Assembly (NCBI GenBank): GCA_017434045.1 | Contig: JAFRGA010000004.1 | Location: 22,801-86,800, forward strand | Source of the DNA: Eggerthellaceae bacterium | GTDB taxonomy: Bacteria; Actinomycetota; Coriobacteriia; Coriobacteriales; Eggerthellaceae | DNA length: 64,000 bases | Direction of reading: 5' to 3' | Shown: positions 1 to 9,371 of the stretch, piece by piece | Layout of the letters: each line of letters begins with the position of its first letter | How positions within the stretch are numbered: the stretch's first letter is position 1 | Notes under the pieces: generated by a model | The model's input: only the letters and a program-made list of their open reading frames with translations | Databases searched by the model: none | What the model was told of the DNA's origin: nothing | Translations under genes and position numbers: made by a program

Positions 1-889
1 GCAGGGCTATCTTTCCCTCCTGTTCCTCGCCTTCGTTCGCGACGAGCGCAACATTGCAACCCAGGCCCAAAACGACGAGCGGGCGGAGCTCCTTGAGCGC
101 TTCGCACGTGGCCTTGACGTTGTGAACACGCAAGATGGTGGCGCCGAGCTCGCATCCCATGAGGGCCTCGGCCGCGGAGGCCTCGTCGCGATCGGCCGCC
201 ACATCGATGTGGTAAGCCCAGCCGATGAAGCCCTTGCGGGAAACCGCGCACATGACGGGGTATCCCAAGCGGGCGTATTCATGGAAGTTGCGCACGACCT
301 CGAGCGTCTGCGAGAAGGTCTTTCCGAAACCGGGGCCCGGGTCGATGCAGATACGGTTGTGCGCGATGCCGGCGGCTTCGAGCATCGCCGCCTGGTCACG
401 CAGGTAGTCGCGAACCTCCCCCACCACGTCGTCGTACGTGGGATTCTCCTGCATGGTCTTGGGTTCGCCCTTCATGTGCATGACGACCAACCCCGCATCG
501 CAGGCTTTCGCGACCTCGACCATCGTGGGATCCCTGAATCCCGACACATCGTTGATGATGGATGCCCCTGCTTCCACGCAGGCGCGCGCTACCTCGGCAT
601 GGCGCGTGTCGATGCTGACGCAGATACCCTCCGAGGCGAGCTGGCGCACGACTTCCACCGTACGCGCGAGCTCTTCGTCGAGGTTAACCTCCGTGCTGCC
701 AGGACGCGTGGACTCTCCGCCCACGTCGATGATATGGGCGCCTTCGTCCATCATCGTCCGCGCGTGCGAGACCGCCTGCTGCACCGAGGCATGCAGGCCG
801 CCATCGGAAAACGAATCGGGAGTAACGTTGAGAATTCCCATGACGACGGGCATTCTCTCGTCGAATTCGAATGAACCGCACTTCCACAT
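1..889 (-). CDS. folP: dihydropteroate synthase, 3' end cut by window
   Basis: Condenses the pterin pyrophosphate with p-aminobenzoate in folate synthesis, in the cytoplasm. Translation from the ATG at 889 gives the family signature MGILNVTPDSFSDGG near residue 17, then a DVGGESTRPGS motif and, near residue 265, RVHNV, which matches the C-terminal R-x-H-D-V region. After that motif the frame stays open for at least 38 more residues to the window edge, more than the short tail usual in the family. The tail may be lineage-specific or may lead into a fused domain; I do not recognise it. About 296 codons are visible. The 175 bp on its upstream side (890-1064) hold GC-rich inverted repeats but no clear gene. 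Confidence 0.93.
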   Translation of the reverse strand, partial: MWKCGSFEFDERMPVVMGILNVTPDSFSDGGLHASVQQAVSHARTMMDEGAHIIDVGGESTRPGSTEVNLDEELARTVEVVRQLASEGICVSIDTRHAEVARACVEAGASIINDVSGFRDPTMVEVAKACDAGLVVMHMKGEPKTMQENPTYDDVVGEVRDYLRDQAAMLEAAGIAHNRICIDPGPGFGKTFSQTLEVVRNFHEYARLGYPVMCAVSRKGFIGWAYHIDVAADRDEASAAEALMGCELGATILRVHNVKATCEALKELRPLVVLGLGCNVALVANEGEEQEGKIAL

Positions 890-1064
890 GCTCAGCTCCA
901 TTCCCTCGCCCCACCAGGGGCCGATGCCGTTACAACGGATTCTAAACTATGGCAAAGCGGCCTGACAACGGCCGAAGCCGCAAGTTGCTGAGCCGCAACT
1001 CACCGCCCGAGAGCCGCGGCTGACTGGCTAAAACGTAAGGTGGGCTACAAAGCGCCGAGGCAGG

Positions 1065-1730
1065 CTATTGGCGACGGTCGATAGCGCGGGCGATCCAATC
1101 CCCGAAGCTCTGGAAGACCTGCACGAGGACGACGCACAGCACGACCGCAGCCAACATGACGTCGCCTTGGAAGCGCTGATAGCCGTAGCGAATCGCGATG
1201 TCGCCCAAGCCACCCGCTCCAACCGTGCCGGCCATGGCGGAGTATCCGAAAAGGTTCACGAACGTGATAGCCGCGCCGCGCACGAGCGAGGGCAACGACT
1301 CCTTCAACATGACCTTCACCACGATTTGGACGTTGCTTGCACCGAAGCTATGCGCCGCCTCGATGAGGCTCTTGTCGACTTCGGCCAAGCTCTGCTCGAC
1401 GATGCGCGCGACGAACGGGGCGGCGGCCACCGTCAACGGCACGACGGCGCCCGGCACGCCAAGCGACGTGCCCACGACCAGGCGTGTGAACGGAATGATG
1501 GCCACGAGCAAGATGATGAATGGTATGGAGCGGCCGATATTGATAACCCAGCCAAGAACCGTGTTCACGGCACGGTTGGGACGGAGGCCGCCTGGGGCCG
1601 TGACAGCGAACCAGATGCCAAGAGGCAAGCCGATAATGTAGGCAAACAGGCACGATGCGATCGTCATGACGAGCGTGTCGATTGTCCCTTGCGCAAGTAG
1701 CGCGCCGTAATTGTCGAAGAACTCAGCCAC
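1065..1730 (-). CDS. metI: methionine ABC transporter permease MetI
   Basis: Inner-membrane permease of the D/L-methionine importer, 221 aa, the usual size for MetI. It has several hydrophobic segments and the cytoplasmic coupling loop typical of binding-protein-dependent permeases (around EAAHSFGAS). I chose the GTG at 1730 because AGGAGG lies 6 nt upstream and the start overlaps the metN stop by 8 nt (GTGGCTGA), a classic coupled arrangement. An ATG at 1751 (MAKRRSS) is the alternative, with a tighter AAGGAG spacing. It is the last gene of metQ-metN-metI. The methionine substrate is inferred from the three-gene context; other NlpA-type importers carry related cargo. Confidence 0.88.
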   Translation of the reverse strand: MAEFFDNYGALLAQGTIDTLVMTIASCLFAYIIGLPLGIWFAVTAPGGLRPNRAVNTVLGWVINIGRSIPFIILLVAIIPFTRLVVGTSLGVPGAVVPLTVAAAPFVARIVEQSLAEVDKSLIEAAHSFGASNVQIVVKVMLKESLPSLVRGAAITFVNLFGYSAMAGTVGAGGLGDIAIRYGYQRFQGDVMLAAVVLCVVLVQVFQSFGDWIARAIDRRQ

Positions 1731-2523
1731 GGACGACCTCCTCTTCGCCATTGACTCCTTGTTTCGAGGACGGTTGATCGACCGCCTCGTCACCCCAATC
1801 CAAAAGCTCGTGCGTGATCTCGCTTTTCGGATTGGCGAAGACGTCAGCCGTAAAGCCCTCCTCCACGATATGGCCCGCATCGATGACGGCGATGCGATTG
1901 CAGATGCGCCGCGCTACGGCAAGCGAATGCGTGATGACGACCATCGTTACGCCCAACTCGGCATTGATGCGAGCCAGCAGGTCGAGCACTTGCACCGTCG
2001 TGCGCGAATCGAGCGCGCTCGTGGCCTCATCGCACAGCATGTAATGCGGCTCGTTGGCAAGCGCCCGGGCAATGGCAACACGCTGCTGCTGGCCGCCTGA
2101 AAGCTCGCTGGGATAACGCGTTGCCTTGTCGTCGAGGTTCACGAGACGCAAGAGCTCGTGGGCGCGTTCCGCACTGGCCGTCTTCGATTCGCGACGCACT
2201 TCGAGGGGGAATGTGACGTTTTGCAACACCGTGCGCTGCTGGAACAAAGCGAAATTCTGCAAGATCATGCCGATGTTTGCGCGTAGCTCGCGCAATTCAC
2301 GGCCCTGATAGTCTGTGATATCCGAACCGTCAATGATGATGCGCCCCTCGGTCGGGCGCTCAAGCAGGTTAAGCATGCGCACGAGCGTTGATTTGCCCGC
2401 GCCCGATTCGCCTATGATGCCGAAAATATCGCCATCCTCTATGCGAAGGTTCACGCCTTCAAGCGCGCGGTGGTCGCCATCGCTTGCTTGGTAGACCTTA
2501 CCCACGTCTATCAGTTCTATCAT
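1723..2523 (-). CDS. metN: methionine ABC transporter ATPase MetN
   Basis: Cytoplasmic ATPase that powers methionine uptake. Walker A GESGAGKST lies near residue 40, the ABC signature LSGGQQQR near 143, Walker B MLCDEATSALD near 165 and the switch His (VITHS) near 200. At 266 aa it ends soon after the ATPase fold, whereas typical MetN proteins (about 340 aa) carry a C-terminal NIL/ACT domain that senses methionine and inhibits transport. Direct trans-inhibition by methionine is therefore probably absent. It is separated from metQ by a 153-bp gap with a hairpin, and is translationally coupled to metI. Confidence 0.9.
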   Translation of the reverse strand: MIELIDVGKVYQASDGDHRALEGVNLRIEDGDIFGIIGESGAGKSTLVRMLNLLERPTEGRIIIDGSDITDYQGRELRELRANIGMILQNFALFQQRTVLQNVTFPLEVRRESKTASAERAHELLRLVNLDDKATRYPSELSGGQQQRVAIARALANEPHYMLCDEATSALDSRTTVQVLDLLARINAELGVTMVVITHSLAVARRICNRIAVIDAGHIVEEGFTADVFANPKSEITHELLDWGDEAVDQPSSKQGVNGEEEVVRG

Positions 2524-2594
2524 GAAGATCTTCCATTCGTCTTGCCCTATGGATCAGCCGGGAGCTCGATTCCCAGCCCATCTATTCACATCAA

Positions 2595-2624
2595 CATGCG
2601 GGGCCGACGAATCGACCCCGCATG
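2595..2624 (-). terminator. intra-operon hairpin between metQ and metN
   Basis: Perfect 9-bp inverted repeat (CATGCGGGG / CCCCGCATG) with a 12-nt loop in the metQ-metN gap. The minus-strand side lacks a clean T run, so it more likely stabilises the metQ transcript or only partly terminates. That would give the binding protein in excess over the ATPase and permease. Confidence 0.5.
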
Positions 2625-2676
2625 CGTTGTCTCGTTCTGTTAGCGGCTCCCTATTGTAAGGGAAATGCGCCCCGAA

Positions 2677-3630
2677 TTACACGGCAACGACCTTGCCTTC
2701 GTATTTCTTGGCGATGTAATCCTTGACTTCCTGAGAAGTGATGGCGTCGACGAGCACCTTGGTCTTCTCGGTGTTCTCGTTGCCTTCCTTCACGACCAGC
2801 ACGTTCACGTACGGGGAATCGCTCGCCTCTGTCAGGAGGACCAGGTCGGAACCGAGATTCGCACCGATAGCGTAATTCGTGTTGATGACTGCGATGTCAA
2901 CATCCGGCAGAATGGTCGGCACGGTGGCAGCTTCGACTTCCTTGAACTGGAGGTTCTTCGGATTGCTCGTGATGTCCTTGATCGTTGCGACGGGATTCTC
3001 CGGATCGCTCAGCTCGATGAGACCGGCCTTCTGGAGCAGCAGCAGGGAGCGGGCCTCGTTGGTGGTATCGTTGGGCACTGCAACCGTAGCGCCATCGGCG
3101 AGCTCGTCGAGAGAAGCGGTCTTGCCGGCGTAGATGCTCATCGGCTCGATATGCACGGCAGCCACGTTAACCAAATGCGTGTTGTTGTCCTTGTTGAACG
3201 AATCGAGATACGGGATGTGCTGGAAGTAGTTCGCGTCGATCTCGCCATCTTCGGTAGCCGTATTCGGAAGCACGTAGTCCGTGAACTCGACGACCTCAAG
3301 CTTGTAGCCAGCCTTCTCGACCAGAGGAACAACTACGTCGTTCAGGATCTCCGCATGGGGAGTCGGGCTAGCGCCCACCTTGATGACGTTGTCGCCGGAC
3401 GCCTCCGAAGCGCTTGCCGCGCTTGCGCTCGAGGCGCTCTCGTCCGAGGCGCTTGCAGAGCTCTCCGCGCTCGACGCGCTTTCGCTCGACGCGCTTGCAG
3501 AGCTACCTGCACTCGATGCGCTCGAGCTTGCCGAGTTTCCCCCGCATGCAGCGAGGCCGAATGCCAACACGATTCCGAGTGCGGCAAGCACAATTGCCGC
3601 AAGCTTCCTGTTCTTCTTTATTGTCTGCAT
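2677..3630 (-). CDS. metQ: methionine-binding lipoprotein MetQ (NlpA family)
   Basis: Extracytoplasmic substrate-binding lipoprotein of the methionine importer, 317 aa. A basic N-terminus and hydrophobic stretch end in the lipobox LAAC near residue 30, so the mature protein is lipid-anchored by Cys30. Residues from about 31 to 80 are an almost pure Ser/Ala/Glu linker, much longer than in enterobacterial MetQ. The NlpA fold then starts at VIKVGASPTPHAEILNDV. It is first in the metQ-metN-metI order. I found no SAM riboswitch in the 259 bp upstream; that gap (3631-3889) holds only AT-rich sequence and the ftsH terminator. Confidence 0.9.
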   Translation of the reverse strand: MQTIKKNRKLAAIVLAALGIVLAFGLAACGGNSASSSASSAGSSASASSESASSAESSASASDESASSASAASASEASGDNVIKVGASPTPHAEILNDVVVPLVEKAGYKLEVVEFTDYVLPNTATEDGEIDANYFQHIPYLDSFNKDNNTHLVNVAAVHIEPMSIYAGKTASLDELADGATVAVPNDTTNEARSLLLLQKAGLIELSDPENPVATIKDITSNPKNLQFKEVEAATVPTILPDVDIAVINTNYAIGANLGSDLVLLTEASDSPYVNVLVVKEGNENTEKTKVLVDAITSQEVKDYIAKKYEGKVVAV

Positions 3631-3833
3631 GGTGTTTCCCTTCCTCTTCGAGCCCTTCCCGACTCATGTACACATGCTAAAGGCTATTATCTCCATTTTG
3701 AGAAAACGTACGCAAGGGCTGAAGTAATATCCTTTCTCGTCAAACTGTTATCTATTTTCATGATAACTCGAATGGTTGCGCATAAACACCGTAACCTGCT
3801 CGAAAACGCCACTGGAGAAGCGTATTCAAACAA

Positions 3834-3859
3834 CGAGCGCATCCTCGCGGATGCGCTCG
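3834..3859 (-). terminator. rho-independent terminator of ftsH
   Basis: Perfect 11-bp stem (CGAGCGCATCC / GGATGCGCTCG) with a TCGC tetraloop, followed on the minus strand by TTGTTTG. It sits about 30 nt downstream of the ftsH stop. Confidence 0.8.
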
Positions 3860-3889
3860 AGCACGTTTCTCAAACAGCGTGTTCAGATA

Positions 3890-6250
3890 CTAGCGGTTCT
3901 CCGCCCCCTCATCGGAATTGGAGGGAGCCTCTCCACCCTGCTGCTTCGGCGGAACCTGGTTGACGTAACCAGGATCGAAACGTCCGACTTCGGCGTTGTC
4001 GTTTACCTGCGGGAAGACGGGAGCCGGCTGCTCGTCAACCCTGGGAACGGCCTGAACGGTGGGGAGTTGCTGGGCCATCTGCTGACCATACGGGCCGGGA
4101 GCCTGGGGAAGCTGCTGGACCGGCGCGGCCGCATCCATGCTTTCCTTCTCGCGCCAATTGGGATCGGCGAGTTTCTCGTCGCGTGCGCGCGCCGCCGCCT
4201 CTTCCGCTTCCTTGCGGGCGATGATCTCGTCCTCGTGCGCGAGGTACTCGTCCCACTTGTTGTTCAGCAGGGCGTCGCACGCCTCGCCGTCGACCGTCTC
4301 GCGCTCGAGGAGCACGTTGGCCATCAGGTGCATCTGCTCGGGACGGGAGGACAAGATCTCGTCAGCGCGGTCGTGGGCCTCGCGCATGATGCGCGCGACC
4401 TCGTCGTCGATGCGACGCGCCGTCTCTTCGGAGTAATCCTGCGTGTTGCCGTAATCGCGGCCGAGGAACACCTCGTGGTTGGGCTGGCCGAAGACCTGAT
4501 GCCCCAGTGGGCTCATGCCGTACTGGGTGACGATCGAACGGGCGATCTTCGTGGCACGCTCCAGGTCGTTGCTCGCGCCGGTCGTGATGTCGCCGCGGTA
4601 GATCTCCTCGGCCACCCGGCCGCCCATGAGCACGGCCAGCTGATCGCGCATCTCGGTGAGGGAGCTGAGCACTTTGTCCTCGTCGGGAATCGAAAGCGTG
4701 TAGCCCAGGGCGCGACCGCGCGAGATGATGCTGATCTTGTGCACGGGGTCGGCATGTTCGAGCGTATGGCCGACGAGGGCGTGACCGGATTCGTGGTACG
4801 CGATGGTCTTCTTCGTCTCCAGGTTCATGACATGGCCCTTGCGCTCGGGACCTGCGATGACGCGCTCCATCGACTCGGTCACCTCTTGCATCGTGATGAC
4901 CTTCTTGTTGCGGCGCGCGGTGAGCAGCGCACTCTCGTTCATGAGGTTCATCAGGTCGGCGCCCGTGAAGCCCGGCGTGAGGGACGCGATCCGCTTCAGG
5001 TCGACGTCGCTTCCGATGGGCTTGTCCTTCGCATGCACTTCCAGAATGCGTTCGCGGCCCTTCACATCGGGCGTGTCCACGACGATCTGGCGGTCGAATC
5101 GACCAGGGCGCAACAAGGCGGGGTCGAGGATGTCGGCGCGGTTGGTGGCAGCGATGAGGACAACCGACTCGTTCTTGTCGAAGCCGTCCATCTCCACGAG
5201 CAGCTGGTTGAGGGTTTGCTCGCGCTCATCATGACCGCCGCCCAAGCCGGCGCCGCGCTGACGGCCGACCGCGTCGATCTCGTCGATGAAGATGATGGAA
5301 GGCGCTGCATCTTTGGCCTGCTGGAACAAGTCCCTCACGCGCGATGCGCCCACGCCGACGAACATCTCGACGAAGTCGGAGCCGGAAATGCTGAAAAACG
5401 GCACCCCCGCCTCGCCGGCAACGGCCCGTGCAAGCAGCGTCTTGCCCGTACCCGGAGGACCGACCAACAGGCAGCCACGTGGGATCTTCGCACCGAGCGA
5501 CTGGTATTTCTCGGGGTTCGCGAGGAAATCCTTGATCTCCTTCATCTCCTCGACCGCCTCGTCAACGCCGGCCACGTCATCGAACTTCACGTCCGGGCGT
5601 TCTTCCTGGGCTTTCTTGGCCTTGGTCTTGCCGAAGCCCATCTGTTGGTTGTTCGCCCGCTGCATCTGCACGAAGAAGATGTAGATGAGGGCGCCGAACA
5701 GCAGGACGGGGAGAAGCGTGCCCAAGATGTCGAGCCACTGCGTGGGCAACACGACCTCGTACGTTATCTGCGGATGCTGGGAGACCAGCTGCGCGAGCGA
5801 TTCCTGCCCCACGTACGTGGACGTGTAACCGTGCCTCTCGCCCAAGGACTGAGCGGACAGGCTCTTCGTGCCGATGCCCGTTATGGAAGATTCCTGGGCG
5901 TGGTCGAGCATGGAGAACCGCGCGTTAAGGGCGCCGAACGCCTCGTTGAACGCGGCGACGCCGGTTTGCCCCGCGGTGACGGCCGGATAATAGACGCCGG
6001 TAACAGTGTAGTTGCGCGCGTCGTAGACGACCGATTCCACCCGGTCTTGCTGGATGGCCTGCAAGAACTCGGACGTGATCAGCGTGTCTGTGACCGCCGG
6101 CTTCTCCTTGCCGGCACCCGCGCCGTTGCCCTGCATCGACATGAACGACTGGCCCGCGATCATGGCTATGACCACGGCCACGATGATCCATATGATCATC
6201 GAGCGGTTGTCGGAGCCGGGACCTTTGAATTGTGGATTGTTTTTTGGCAT
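3890..6250 (-). CDS. ftsH: ATP-dependent zinc metalloprotease FtsH
   Basis: Membrane-anchored AAA+ protease that removes damaged membrane proteins and short-lived regulators. Transmembrane segments lie near residues 18-36 and 172-195 with an extracytoplasmic domain between them. Walker A GPPGTGKT is near 264, Walker B IIFIDEID near 320, the second region of homology includes RPGRFDRQI, and the zinc site HESGH is at 486-490. At 786 aa it is longer than the usual 640-700 aa because of a Pro/Gln-rich, probably disordered tail after about residue 690. It follows hpt after 33 bp, the tilS-hpt-ftsH order conserved in many Gram-positives. Confidence 0.97.
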   Translation of the reverse strand: MPKNNPQFKGPGSDNRSMIIWIIVAVVIAMIAGQSFMSMQGNGAGAGKEKPAVTDTLITSEFLQAIQQDRVESVVYDARNYTVTGVYYPAVTAGQTGVAAFNEAFGALNARFSMLDHAQESSITGIGTKSLSAQSLGERHGYTSTYVGQESLAQLVSQHPQITYEVVLPTQWLDILGTLLPVLLFGALIYIFFVQMQRANNQQMGFGKTKAKKAQEERPDVKFDDVAGVDEAVEEMKEIKDFLANPEKYQSLGAKIPRGCLLVGPPGTGKTLLARAVAGEAGVPFFSISGSDFVEMFVGVGASRVRDLFQQAKDAAPSIIFIDEIDAVGRQRGAGLGGGHDEREQTLNQLLVEMDGFDKNESVVLIAATNRADILDPALLRPGRFDRQIVVDTPDVKGRERILEVHAKDKPIGSDVDLKRIASLTPGFTGADLMNLMNESALLTARRNKKVITMQEVTESMERVIAGPERKGHVMNLETKKTIAYHESGHALVGHTLEHADPVHKISIISRGRALGYTLSIPDEDKVLSSLTEMRDQLAVLMGGRVAEEIYRGDITTGASNDLERATKIARSIVTQYGMSPLGHQVFGQPNHEVFLGRDYGNTQDYSEETARRIDDEVARIMREAHDRADEILSSRPEQMHLMANVLLERETVDGEACDALLNNKWDEYLAHEDEIIARKEAEEAAARARDEKLADPNWREKESMDAAAPVQQLPQAPGPYGQQMAQQLPTVQAVPRVDEQPAPVFPQVNDNAEVGRFDPGYVNQVPPKQQGGEAPSNSDEGAENR

Positions 6251-6283
6251 GTAGTTCGTCTCTCTTGTGTGATTTGGTGTCGC

Positions 6284-6844
6284 CTATTCGTAGACCTCGG
6301 GCTTCAGGATGCCGATGTACGGAAGGTTGCGATAGCGCTCGGCGTAATCGAGCCCGTAGCCGACGATGAACTCGTCGGGGCATTCGAAACCGATATGAGC
6401 GCACTCGATGTTCGCCTGAGCTTTGTTGCGCTTCCTCAACAGCGTGATGACCTCGACGGATGCTGGATTGCGTTGCTCCAGGTAATTGAGGAGGAACTGC
6501 AACGTCAGCCCCGAATCCAGGATATCCTCGACGACGATGACATGCTTGCCCTCGATGTTGGCCGTGATGTCCTTCACGATACGCACGCTACCGGAGCTCT
6601 TGGTGCCGCTTCCGTAGGAGGAAAGCGCCATATAGTCCATCTCGAGGGGAATTTCGGTCGCACGTGCGAGGTCGGCCATGAAAATGGCGGCACCGCGCAG
6701 TACCGACAGCAGCACGACCTCCTCGCCCTTGGCGGTTGCCTCGGAGTACTGGTCGGTCAACGCAGCGCCGATTTGAGCTACGCGCGCTTGGATTTCCGTA
6801 TCGGCGAACAGGATTTCCTTTATGTCTTTATGCACAACAAGCAC
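6284..6844 (-). CDS. hpt: hypoxanthine phosphoribosyltransferase
   Basis: Purine salvage enzyme that makes IMP or GMP from hypoxanthine or guanine and PRPP, cytoplasmic, 186 aa. The PRPP-binding motif VIVVEDILDSGLTL is clear near residue 100, and the N-terminal LSVLRGAAIFMADL region matches the family. The GTG at 6844 gives full length. A second in-frame GTG three codons in (before HKDIKEIL) has AAGG 8 nt upstream and is an equally good start. The gene lies between maf and ftsH on the same strand. Confidence 0.94.
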   Translation of the reverse strand: MLVVHKDIKEILFADTEIQARVAQIGAALTDQYSEATAKGEEVVLLSVLRGAAIFMADLARATEIPLEMDYMALSSYGSGTKSSGSVRIVKDITANIEGKHVIVVEDILDSGLTLQFLLNYLEQRNPASVEVITLLRKRNKAQANIECAHIGFECPDEFIVGYGLDYAERYRNLPYIGILKPEVYE

Positions 6845-6982
6845 CTTACTTCCAGATTAGTACGTAACAGGTAAGTTTAGCATTCACGCCTATTTATAAG
6901 TGGCGGCGAACCTAATGGCACGTCAACAGCCACGAAGTTTACACGGGCATGGCACGATTAGCCCACGTCCCCTGCCCTTTGT

Positions 6983-7627
6983 TTATTCGCCCAATACATT
7001 CCGAGGGGCGAAAAGGTCAGGGAATTCCCTTTGCATACGGGCGGCAGGCAGACCGATGACGGTATCCAGAGACCCTTCGATATGATCGATGAAAGGCGCG
7101 GCGCCGGACTGGATGCCGTAGGCGCCTGCTTTGTCGAATGGGTCGCCAGAGGCGATGTAGTCGGCGATCTGGGCATCGGTGAGATCTTTGAAGTAGACGT
7201 AGGTCGTATCGACGAACGTGCGGTAGAACAGGCTGATGTCCTGGCCGGCGGGGGCATGCACGACCCAGACCGACACGGCCGTGTTCACATCGTGGCCGCA
7301 ACCCGAAAGCGCGCGCAGCATGCGCTCGGCATCTTCGGCATCTTGCGGCTTGCCGAAGATCTCGCCGCGCAACACGACCATCGTGTCCGAGCCGATCACC
7401 ACGAGCGTGCCCTCGTACTCGGGCGTGAGCAGCTCTTCCACGGCGGCGCGCGCCTTGCGCTCTGCCAGTTTCTTCACCGCTTCGACGGGCTCGGCAGCCA
7501 GGTCGGGGTCGAGCGTCTCGTCCGCGTCGACCGCATGCACGCGGAAGGGCACGCCGGCCTCTTCAAGCAGCTGCCTGCGCCTCGGCGACGCGCTTGCCAA
7601 CACGATATCGAGTTCTTCCGGATTCAT
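6983..7627 (-). CDS. maf: Maf-like nucleotide pyrophosphatase
   Basis: House-cleaning enzyme that hydrolyses non-canonical or modified nucleoside triphosphates such as dTTP/UTP analogues, cytoplasmic. The start MNPEELDIVLASASPRRRQLL carries the Maf signature SASPRR; ERKARAA and the acidic VIGSDTMV segment follow, then DPFDKAGAYGIQ near the C-terminus. The 214-aa length is close to the family norm. It is inserted between tilS and hpt, genes that are more often adjacent. The 138 bp to hpt and 224 bp to tilS suggest it may have its own promoter. Confidence 0.93.
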   Translation of the reverse strand: MNPEELDIVLASASPRRRQLLEEAGVPFRVHAVDADETLDPDLAAEPVEAVKKLAERKARAAVEELLTPEYEGTLVVIGSDTMVVLRGEIFGKPQDAEDAERMLRALSGCGHDVNTAVSVWVVHAPAGQDISLFYRTFVDTTYVYFKDLTDAQIADYIASGDPFDKAGAYGIQSGAAPFIDHIEGSLDTVIGLPAARMQREFPDLFAPRNVLGE

Positions 7628-7851
7628 AGCTCCAACCTCACTGCAAGTATCTTTTCGCTCGAAGCAGTATAACGCCCTCTTCTCTCGAGAAGATTGTCAG
7701 CTCGCCTGTTGTTTCGCGCTGTTCCAGGAGACTTGCCGATTCGCCCGCCACTCTCGCACTCAAAAAATTGCCGCACCCTTGGTCGTCTCCAGTCGCAAGC
7801 AGCCATCGTCTAATTCGATGGCGTGTACCGGAACTTGACCTCAAACTCGCC

Positions 7852-8937
7852 TTATCCGCGTTTGCGGCGGGTGCGGAACTTGGCCATGGGCTCGATGCGC
7901 ACGCCCTGCTTGTTCGAGCTCACAGCGATGTTTCCCTGGATGTTCGCAACGTACCCGCTTTTCGGCCTTCCGTCTTCGAATGCGTTGAGGATGGCGTCGA
8001 TAGATGCGGTTTCGATGCGGTCGTCGGGATCGAGCATGCTCTCGAGCACCTTGACGGCGACGCGTCGCAGCATGGGCGTGCGCTCGGCGGCGAGCATGGG
8101 GGACAGGACGTAGCCGTCCTCGACGGGCTCCAACGGCACGACGTAGCGACCGATGAGGTCGTCAGCGAAGGCGTCGAGCATGTCGTCTTCATCGCCGATG
8201 AGGTTCATCGTTCGTGTAAGCGTGCTTACGAGCTGGGGATTCCGCTCTTTCGCAAGCGGGATTATCTCGTGGCGCACGAATGCGCGGAAGCGGTCGGTAT
8301 GCTGGTTCGTGGCGTCTTCGCGCCAGAGCATCTCGTGCGCATCGCGCACGACGGGCCTGTCGCGCTCGATTCGCCCGATGATGTAATCGCGCAGCTCTTC
8401 GCGGCCGATGTCCAGCAAGGGACGGGCCACCTGGCCGTTCAGGTAGAGCATCGAGCGGAAACCACCCGGGCCCGTGCCCACGATCGAGCGCATGTAGAAG
8501 TTCTCGATGCGGTCGTCTGCAGTATGGGCCACGAAGATCCTGCCGCTTGAAACAGGCACGCCGAGCTCGCGGCACATATCCGAAAGCACTTCGTGGGCTA
8601 CGGCGTAACGCTCGCGGCGAGCGATGGCCTCTATGTTTCCGCCTTCGGCTTCGGCAATGGCCGCGACATCCACCTCGACTGTCGCCAACTCGATTTGCAA
8701 TAGGTCGGCCAAACTGGCTACGAACGCAGCGTCCTCGTCGGCGTCATCCCCGCGCAATTTATGGTTCACGTGCAAGATGGCCAACGGGCCGAGCATGCCC
8801 TCCTCGTGCAACTCGGCAGCGATGTAGGCAAGCGCCGTGGAATCCGAGCCGCCCGACACCATGAGCAGCACCGGGGCATCGAGTCCAACCATGTCGTGTG
8901 CGTTTATGGTTCTACGAGCGCTTTCCACTGCATCCAT
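7852..8937 (-). CDS. tilS: tRNA(Ile)-lysidine synthase
   Basis: Modifies C34 of tRNA-Ile(CAU) to lysidine so that it reads AUA; essential and cytoplasmic. The PP-loop SGGSDST lies near residue 30 and HVNHKLRGDDADEDAAFV near 80 matches the ATP-binding and tRNA-recognition region. HTADDRIENFYMR (family HxxDDxxE type) is near 155. At 361 aa it has the N-terminal catalytic domain and a short middle/C-terminal region. It is first in the tilS-maf-hpt-ftsH series. Confidence 0.93.
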   Translation of the reverse strand: MDAVESARRTINAHDMVGLDAPVLLMVSGGSDSTALAYIAAELHEEGMLGPLAILHVNHKLRGDDADEDAAFVASLADLLQIELATVEVDVAAIAEAEGGNIEAIARRERYAVAHEVLSDMCRELGVPVSSGRIFVAHTADDRIENFYMRSIVGTGPGGFRSMLYLNGQVARPLLDIGREELRDYIIGRIERDRPVVRDAHEMLWREDATNQHTDRFRAFVRHEIIPLAKERNPQLVSTLTRTMNLIGDEDDMLDAFADDLIGRYVVPLEPVEDGYVLSPMLAAERTPMLRRVAVKVLESMLDPDDRIETASIDAILNAFEDGRPKSGYVANIQGNIAVSSNKQGVRIEPMAKFRTRRKRG

Positions 8938-8979
8938 CGTCCACCGTCCTTTCTCGTTTTCCTACCTTACCTCAACCAT

Positions 8980-9215
8980 GTACGCAAAGCAAAACACACG
9001 GTAACGGAGCGCCTGTGGCCAGCGGCCAGCGCCCTGCAAGCGGCCGGCGCCCCACAAGCGGCCGATGCTCCGTTAGCAATCGACTCCCCGCTACGCAAAG
9101 CAAAGCACATGGCAACGGAGCACCGGCTGACGACGCCCCACAAACGGCCGGTGCCCCATCAGCCGCCGATGTTCCGCCAGCGGCCGTTGCTCCGCCAGCG
9201 GCCGGCGCCATGCCA
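8980..9215. repeat. 18-bp minisatellite within a 111-bp duplication
   Basis: The gap between tilS and the next gene (8938-9371) holds no convincing gene but is repetitive. An 18-bp unit close to GCGGCCGNTGCTCCGCCA recurs three times at 9022-9075 and four times at 9144-9215. Each block is preceded by near-identical TACGCAAAGCAAA..GGTAACGGAGC sequence at 8980 and 9092, spaced 111 bp apart. Translated in either direction it gives Ala/Gly/Pro-rich hexapeptide repeats whose phase changes between the two blocks, so coding seems unlikely. Confidence 0.75.
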
Positions 9216-9371
9216 GAAGCCCTGCAACTTTGCAAGCAAATCCAGGCGATGCAAGCCCTTCGTGCTCCAAATTGAAATGTTTTCAACGAGGACAATCGAG
9301 GGCCATTTATCATGGTTTTTTAAGCCGGACGCCAAGAAAGAGCCAGCGAAACCCGGAAGCAAGGCCCGAGA

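Noticed and set aside
3631..3889. SAM riboswitch before metQ
   Set aside because: No kink-turn or conserved SAM-riboswitch core could be found by eye; only AT-rich sequence and the ftsH terminator.
3776..6874. A 1032-codon open frame on the plus strand opposite ftsH and hpt
   Set aside because: It is a shadow of the high-GC minus-strand genes: its translation is low-complexity and matches no family, while ftsH and hpt carry all their motifs.
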